Below, piece by piece: positions 60,198 to 64,000 of a DNA stretch of 64,000 nucleotides. The number at the start of each line of letters is the position of its first letter. The first letter of the stretch is position 1. The stretch covers positions 1 through 64,000 of the forward strand of contig CAJYPK010000003.1 in NCBI GenBank assembly GCA_913776615.1. Reading direction: 5' to 3'. Source of the DNA: an uncultured Hymenobacter sp. Lineage in GTDB: Bacteria > Bacteroidota > Bacteroidia > Cytophagales > Hymenobacteraceae. A program made the translations under genes and the position numbers. Below the pieces are notes generated by a model. It was not told the DNA's origin and did no database searches. It saw only the letters and a program-made list of their open reading frames with translations.

Positions 60198-60508
60198 GAT
60201 AGGCGGCGCTGGGGCGCTGAGTCAAGGCATCACCCCACTTTGCTAGCCCTTGAGGAAACGTCTGTTGTGCTAAGCTTGCGAAGCATCTTCTCACGTCTGA
60301 ACAACCCGTTCGACCCTGGCAAGATGCTTCGCGAGCTCAGCATGACAGACGTTTTTTGTGGCAGGGTTTAAGGTTTTTGAACGGGACCAGGAAACTCCGA
60401 ACGCACGGCAAACCCAAGTCCCCCGGCTCACCGCTTGAGTAAATTCGGCGAGGCAAGCGGGTTTACCCAGGTGCTGCCGAATAAAGCAGCCGCGTTTTCT
60501 TTACAGGT
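60198..60508. other. Gap upstream of the sigma-54 activator gene
   Basis: It contains the GTCATGCTGAG-family repeat copy 5 at 60261-60350 and presumably the promoter of the two-component pair. No clear TAnnTTTG or sigma-54 motif is seen. Confidence 0.7.
60261..60350. repeat. GTCATGCTGAG-family inverted repeat, copy 5
   Basis: The left arm has decayed (GTTGTGCTAAGCTTGCGAAG) while the right arm is intact (CTTCGCGAGCTCAGCATGAC). The core AGCTTGCGAAGCATCTT still pairs. Confidence 0.85.
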
Positions 60509-61870
60509 ATGATTCTCATTGTCGATGACGACTTGGCGGTGCGCACCTCGTTGCGGCTGCTGCTCAAGCAGGCCGGCTACTCGGCCCGCACGGCCGCCGG
60601 CCCGGCCGAGGCGCTGGCCGCCGTGCAGGAGGCCGCGCCCCGGCTCATTTTACTCGACATGAATTTTTCGGCCACCACCACCGGGGCCGATGGGCTGGCC
60701 CTGCTGGCCCAGCTCAAGGCGCTGGTGCCGGCCGTGCCCGTGGTGCTGCTCACCGGCTGGGGTAGCATCGCGCTGGCCGTGGCGGGTATGAAGGCGGGCG
60801 CGGCCGAGTTCGTAACCAAGCCCTGGCAAAACGACGCGCTGCTCCAGACTATCGGTACCCTCCTGCAGCTGCACGCGCCGGCCGAGGTGGTTCCCACCGG
60901 CCGCCGGGCGCTCGACAAGCAGTTTGCCCTCGGCAACATCGTGGGCGAAGATCCGCGCCTGCTGGCCGTGCTGCGCCAGGTGGGCCAGGTGGCCGCCACC
61001 GATGCCTCGGTGCTGATTGAGGGTGAAAGTGGGACCGGTAAGGAGCTGATTGCCGAAGCCCTGCACGAGAACAGCCACCGGCGCGGCCAGCCCTTCGTAA
61101 AGGTGAACCTGGGCGGCATCTCGGCCAGCTTGTTTGAGAGCGAGATGTTTGGCCACCGGCGCGGGGCCTTTACCGACGCCCGCGCCGACCGCGTGGGGCG
61201 CTTCGAGCTGGCCAACGGCGGCACCATCTTCCTCGATGAGATCGGGGAGCTGGAGCTGGCCAGCCAGGTAAAGTTGCTGCGCGTATTGCAAGACCGCACC
61301 TACGAGGTGCTCGGCGACAGCCGCCCCCGCCGCCTCGACCTGCGCGTGGTCGCCGCGACCAATAAGAACCTGGCCGAAATGGTGGCCCAGGGACGCTTCC
61401 GCGAAGACCTGTTTTACCGCCTCAATCTTATTACGCTGCGCCTGCCCGCCCTGCGCGAGCGCGCCGCCGATGTGCCCCTGCTGGCCCGCCACTTCGTAGC
61501 CCAGCTGCAAGCCACCTACCGCCGCCCCGGCCTGCGCCTGGGTACGGCCGCCGCCCACTGGCTGCAAGCCCAGCCCCTGCCCGGCAACATCCGCGAGCTC
61601 AAAAACCTGGTCGAGCGCGCCGTGCTCACCACGCCCCACGACGAGCTCACCCCCCCCGACTTCCAGCCCCAAGAAAAAAACTCACCACCTCACCATCTCA
61701 CCACCTCACCGCTGCCCCCGCTCACCCTGGAAGCGCTGGAGGAGCAGATGATTCGCCAGAGCGTGGCTCACTTTCAGGGCAATCTCAGCCAGGTGGCGCG
61801 GGCGCTGGGCCTGAGCCGGGGTGCCCTCTACCGCCGCCTCGATAAGTTTGGCATTCCCTACAGCGACTGA
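60509..61870 (+). CDS. NtrC-family sigma-54-dependent response regulator
   Basis: The 453 residues hold a receiver domain (1-120: VDDD with D7-D9, LILLDMNFS with phospho-acceptor near D50, LTGWG, TKPW), an AAA+ domain with Walker A GESGTGKELIAEAL near 172-185, GAFTDA in place of GAFTGA, Walker B IFLDEIGELE, and the R-finger region RFREDLFYRLN, followed by a Fis-type helix-turn-helix (EEQMIRQSVAHFQGNLSQVA, LSRGALYRRLDKFGI). GAFTDA is unusual, though common variants exist. The linker carries an in-frame octamer repeat (61681-61711), A7 and C8 runs. It overlaps the kinase gene by one base (ATGA). Confidence 0.96.
   Translation: MILIVDDDLAVRTSLRLLLKQAGYSARTAAGPAEALAAVQEAAPRLILLDMNFSATTTGADGLALLAQLKALVPAVPVVLLTGWGSIALAVAGMKAGAAEFVTKPWQNDALLQTIGTLLQLHAPAEVVPTGRRALDKQFALGNIVGEDPRLLAVLRQVGQVAATDASVLIEGESGTGKELIAEALHENSHRRGQPFVKVNLGGISASLFESEMFGHRRGAFTDARADRVGRFELANGGTIFLDEIGELELASQVKLLRVLQDRTYEVLGDSRPRRLDLRVVAATNKNLAEMVAQGRFREDLFYRLNLITLRLPALRERAADVPLLARHFVAQLQATYRRPGLRLGTAAAHWLQAQPLPGNIRELKNLVERAVLTTPHDELTPPDFQPQEKNSPPHHLTTSPLPPLTLEALEEQMIRQSVAHFQGNLSQVARALGLSRGALYRRLDKFGIPYSD
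61650..61711 (+). repeat. C8, A7 and octamer tracts inside the sigma-54 activator gene
   Basis: C8 (61650-61657), A7 (61674-61680) and three-and-a-half copies of CTCACCAY (61681-61711) fall within 62 bases of coding sequence, in the linker before the helix-turn-helix. The octamer encodes NSPPHHLTTSPLPPLT. Loss or gain of a unit or a base shifts the frame. Confidence 0.8.
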
Positions 61871-63180
61871 TGACTTTCCGCGTCCGGCTCCTGTTGTTTC
61901 TGCTGCCCCTGTACGGCGTGCTTTTCGCGCTGGCGGCGCAGGTGCGCACGAGCAGCCCGGCGCTTTTCCTCACCTGCGAGCTAACGCTGGTGGCCAGCAG
62001 CGTGCTCACCTGGCAGCTTTACCGGGCCTTCGTGCGGCCCGTGCGCCTCATTGAGGCGGGCACCGCGGCGTTGCAATCGCAGGATTTCAGCTTGAAATTC
62101 AAACCCGTAGGCCAGCCCGAGCTCGATCAGCTGGTGACCGTGTACAACCGGATGCTCGACGCCCTGCGCCAGGAGCGCGTGAGCCAGCACGAGCAAAGCG
62201 TACTCTTGGAGCGCCTGATCGCCGCCTCGCCCGCGGGGATTCTGCTTCTGGATTTCGACGGTAAAATAGCCAGCGCCAATGCCGCCGCCGCCCGGGCGCT
62301 GGGCCAGCCGGCTAGCGGGCTGCCGGGGCAGCCCGTGGCAACGCTGCCCGCTCCCTGGGGGCCGGTGCTGGGCGCGCTGACTGCCGGCCAGCCCCAGCCC
62401 GTGCGCCTGCCCGGCGGCCAAACCTACCGCGCCGCCGCCGCCCACTTTCTCGACCGGGGCTTTCAGCGGCGCTTCGTGGTGCTGGAAGAGTTGACCCAGG
62501 AGCTGCGCCAGCAGGAAAAGCAGACGTACGAGCAGCTCATTCGGCTCATGTCGCACGAGGTCAATAACTCCATCGGGGCGGTCAACTCGTTGCTGGGCAG
62601 CTTTCAGCACTACGCCCCGCAGCTCGCCCCCGATGACCGCGCCGACTATGCCGAGGGCCTGGCCGTGAGCATTGCCCGCAACACCCAGCTGGCCGAGTTT
62701 ATCGGCCGCTACGCCCGGCTGGTGCGCCTGCCCCCGCCCGTGCGGCTGCCCACCGACGTCCACGCCCTGCTGCGCGACCTGGGCCGCCTGCTGGCCCCGC
62801 AGAGCGCCGCCCAGGGGGTAACCTGGCACTGGCAACTGGCCCACGAGGGGCCACTCCTGCTGCCCGCCGATGCCCAGCAGCTCACCCAGGCGCTGCTCAA
62901 TATCGCCAAGAATGCCCTGGAAGCCATTGGTCCGGGCGGGGGGCACGTGTGGGTACGCACCATGGCCCAGCCGCTTAGTCTCAGTATTGCCAACGACGGC
63001 GCGCCGCTCAGTCCCGAGGTAAGCCAGCGGCTGTTTACCCCCTTCTTCAGCACCAAGCCGGGCGGGCAGGGCATTGGGCTGGTGCTGGTGCGCGATATTC
63101 TGCTAGCCCACGGTTTCAGCTTCCGGCTTGAAAGCGAGGCCGATGGCCGCACGGTGTTCGCAGTGGGGCTGCAACCTTAG
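61870..63180 (+). CDS. NtrY-like sensor histidine kinase
   Basis: The 436-residue partner of the sigma-54 activator. Two N-terminal helices (LLLFLLPLYGVLFALAAQVR, LFLTCELTLVASSVLTWQLY) are followed by a HAMP (RPVRLIEAGTAALQSQDFSL) and PAS (SPAGILLLDFDGKIASANAA) segment. HisKA follows with the phospho-acceptor His in LIRLMSHEVNNSIGAVNSLL near residue 226-235, and HATPase with LLNIAKNALEAIGPGGGHVW and GGQGIGLVLVRDIL. The HEVNNSI box is characteristic of NtrB/NtrY-like kinases. The one-base overlap with the regulator gene supports translational coupling. Confidence 0.95.
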   Translation: MTFRVRLLLFLLPLYGVLFALAAQVRTSSPALFLTCELTLVASSVLTWQLYRAFVRPVRLIEAGTAALQSQDFSLKFKPVGQPELDQLVTVYNRMLDALRQERVSQHEQSVLLERLIAASPAGILLLDFDGKIASANAAAARALGQPASGLPGQPVATLPAPWGPVLGALTAGQPQPVRLPGGQTYRAAAAHFLDRGFQRRFVVLEELTQELRQQEKQTYEQLIRLMSHEVNNSIGAVNSLLGSFQHYAPQLAPDDRADYAEGLAVSIARNTQLAEFIGRYARLVRLPPPVRLPTDVHALLRDLGRLLAPQSAAQGVTWHWQLAHEGPLLLPADAQQLTQALLNIAKNALEAIGPGGGHVWVRTMAQPLSLSIANDGAPLSPEVSQRLFTPFFSTKPGGQGIGLVLVRDILLAHGFSFRLESEADGRTVFAVGLQP

Positions 63181-63240
63181 CCCGGTAAGCGGGGTTGGGA
63201 GACAAAATGGCCCCGCGCTTCATCCTTTCCATTCACCTTT

Positions 63241-63645
63241 ATGCCTGCCCCCCAGCCTTTATTCTACTTTCAAAACCCAGTGGCTCGCCTGCTGGAGCAC
63301 CCGCGGGGCTACGCGATGGTGGAGTATCGCCCCGGCCCGCGCCAGCTCAGCGACTTGCAAGGTCTGCTGGCCCAGCTGGTGCGCCTGCTCACCCAGCGCG
63401 GCTGGGACAAAGTGCTCGCCGATCAGCGCCTGATGCAGCCCTACACCCCCGAAGAAAGCGAGTGGATCCGCGGCAACTGGCTCACGCGGGGCATCGTGTT
63501 TCGCGGGGCCATTCTGCTACCGCAGGACGTCTTTGCCCGCCTAGCCAGCTCCCAGCTCGTGCACGAGGCCAAGGCCGTAAATCTCAGCTACCGGATGTTT
63601 GAAGACTATGCCGCGGCCGAAGTCTGGCTGCTGCAAGGCAGCTAG
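63241..63645 (+). CDS. Hypothetical protein (STAS/SpoIIAA-like)
   Basis: A soluble protein of 134 residues (FYFQNPVARLLEHPRGYAMV, RPGPRQLSDLQGLLAQLVRL, NWLTRGIVFRGAILLPQDVF, FEDYAAAEVWLLQGS). The alternating strand-helix pattern and the final FxxxxxAxxWL segment recall the SpoIIAA/STAS-like group seen in Hymenobacter-type genomes, but this is tentative. It starts 60 bases after the kinase gene and may be in the same transcript. Function unknown. Confidence 0.65.
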   Translation: MPAPQPLFYFQNPVARLLEHPRGYAMVEYRPGPRQLSDLQGLLAQLVRLLTQRGWDKVLADQRLMQPYTPEESEWIRGNWLTRGIVFRGAILLPQDVFARLASSQLVHEAKAVNLSYRMFEDYAAAEVWLLQGS

Positions 63646-63654
63646 CGCCCCCGG

Positions 63655-64000
63655 CTACTTGCCCCAGGCAAACACCGCCGGGCGCTTGTGCAGCCGGGGG
63701 AGCTCGGGCAGCTTGCGCCACTCGGCTACGGGCAGCGTGCGCAGGTACTCGGTGGGAGCGGTAAGGTCGGTAGCCACGCAGAGGCGAGTGCCGGGGCTGA
63801 GGTGGGCCAGCAGGTCGGCCAGCAGCTGGTCGTTGCGGTAGGGCGTTTCGATGCAGAGCTGACTTTGGTCGCGCTGGCCGGATTCTTTCTCCAGGCTCTT
63901 GATGGCCGCGATGCGGGGACCCTTCTCGATGGGCAAATACCCGTGAAAGGCAAACCGCTGGCCGTTGAGCCCCGAGCCCATGAGGGCCAGCAAAATGCTC
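63655..64000 (-). CDS. RsmI-like tetrapyrrole-methylase-family SAM methyltransferase, truncated by the window edge
   Basis: Only the C-terminal 115 residues or so are in the window. ALMGSGLNGQRFAFHGYLPI, then IAAIKSLEKESGQRDQSQLC and IETPYRNDQLLADLLAHL, match the family of 16S rRNA C1402 methyltransferases (RsmI) and the related Bacteroidota proteins; AFHGYLPIEKG and IETPYRN are hallmarks. Which of the two it is cannot be decided without the N-terminus. The gene ends eight bases from the convergent gene. Confidence 0.85.
   Translation of the reverse strand, partial: SILLALMGSGLNGQRFAFHGYLPIEKGPRIAAIKSLEKESGQRDQSQLCIETPYRNDQLLADLLAHLSPGTRLCVATDLTAPTEYLRTLPVAEWRKLPELPRLHKRPAVFAWGK

Overview
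The window looks like a chromosomal segment of a GC-rich member of the Bacteroidota, most like Hymenobacter or a close relative in the Cytophagales. This rests on protein character (a giant secreted protein with a type IX sorting domain, two-gene atpD-atpC, a long QueA-type enzyme, GIN-domain proteins, DUF2807-like), on promoters of the Bacteroidota type (TTG, about 19 bases, TAnnTTTG) in front of atpD, tRNA-Gln and rplY, and on start regions that lack Shine-Dalgarno sequences. No database search was possible, so the taxon is an inference.

Layout. 1-5 kb: an uncharacterised secreted protein, a CHASE3 histidine kinase with a CheY-like regulator, a SpoU rRNA methyltransferase and a DUF6630-like protein. 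5.4-13.2 kb: one 2610-residue T9SS-exported surface protein. 13.2-14.4 kb: nearly gene-free. 14.4-26.8 kb: housekeeping genes (typA, msrB, metG, pth, rplY, prs, tRNA-Gln, atpD, atpC) with small lipoproteins, an AT-hook protein and an AI-2E family permease. 27-35 kb: a PLP trans-sulfuration enzyme, an LRR-kinase fusion, an aminotransferase/acetyltransferase pair for surface-sugar synthesis, an ammonium transporter and small secreted or membrane proteins. 34.7-48.9 kb: queA, a HEAT-cyclophilin protein, mscS, rsmG, an ECF sigma factor, a glycosyltransferase, tgt, a GxxExxY gene in a repeat-bounded cassette, an LptF/G permease, an EamA transporter, an orphan, a YgjP-like metallopeptidase, ispE and a priming sugar transferase. 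49.1-63.2 kb: a periplasm-spanning efflux system (HlyD, a beta-lactamase-fold protein, TolC, an ABC ATPase, two MacB/FtsX permeases), a predicted metallopeptidase, two GIN proteins, and an NtrC-type sigma-54 activator with its NtrY-like kinase. The right edge cuts a tetrapyrrole-methylase-family gene.

How the parts connect. tgt and queA serve queuosine synthesis in tRNA. The kinase/activator pair at 60.5-63.2 kb probably controls the efflux operon: a sigma-54-like promoter and two adjacent dyad sites lie just before its first gene. The DegT aminotransferase, NeuD/PglD-like acetyltransferase and PglC-like sugar transferase would form one amino-sugar glycan route, although the third gene is 17 kb away.

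The most unusual property is in the gaps between genes. At least eight families of inverted-repeat elements sit there, and many begin or end exactly on stop or start codons (metG, pth, mscS, rsmG, tgt, rplY, typA, two histidine-kinase/acetyltransferase genes, the sugar transferase). One family bounds a GxxExxY gene with 68-base terminal inverted repeats that match at 66 positions, and appears elsewhere without a gene. This is the best candidate here for an undescribed mobile or RNA-based system. A second short-repeat theme includes 14 perfect copies of a heptamer behind a histidine kinase and an octamer repeat inside the coding sequence of the sigma-54 activator.
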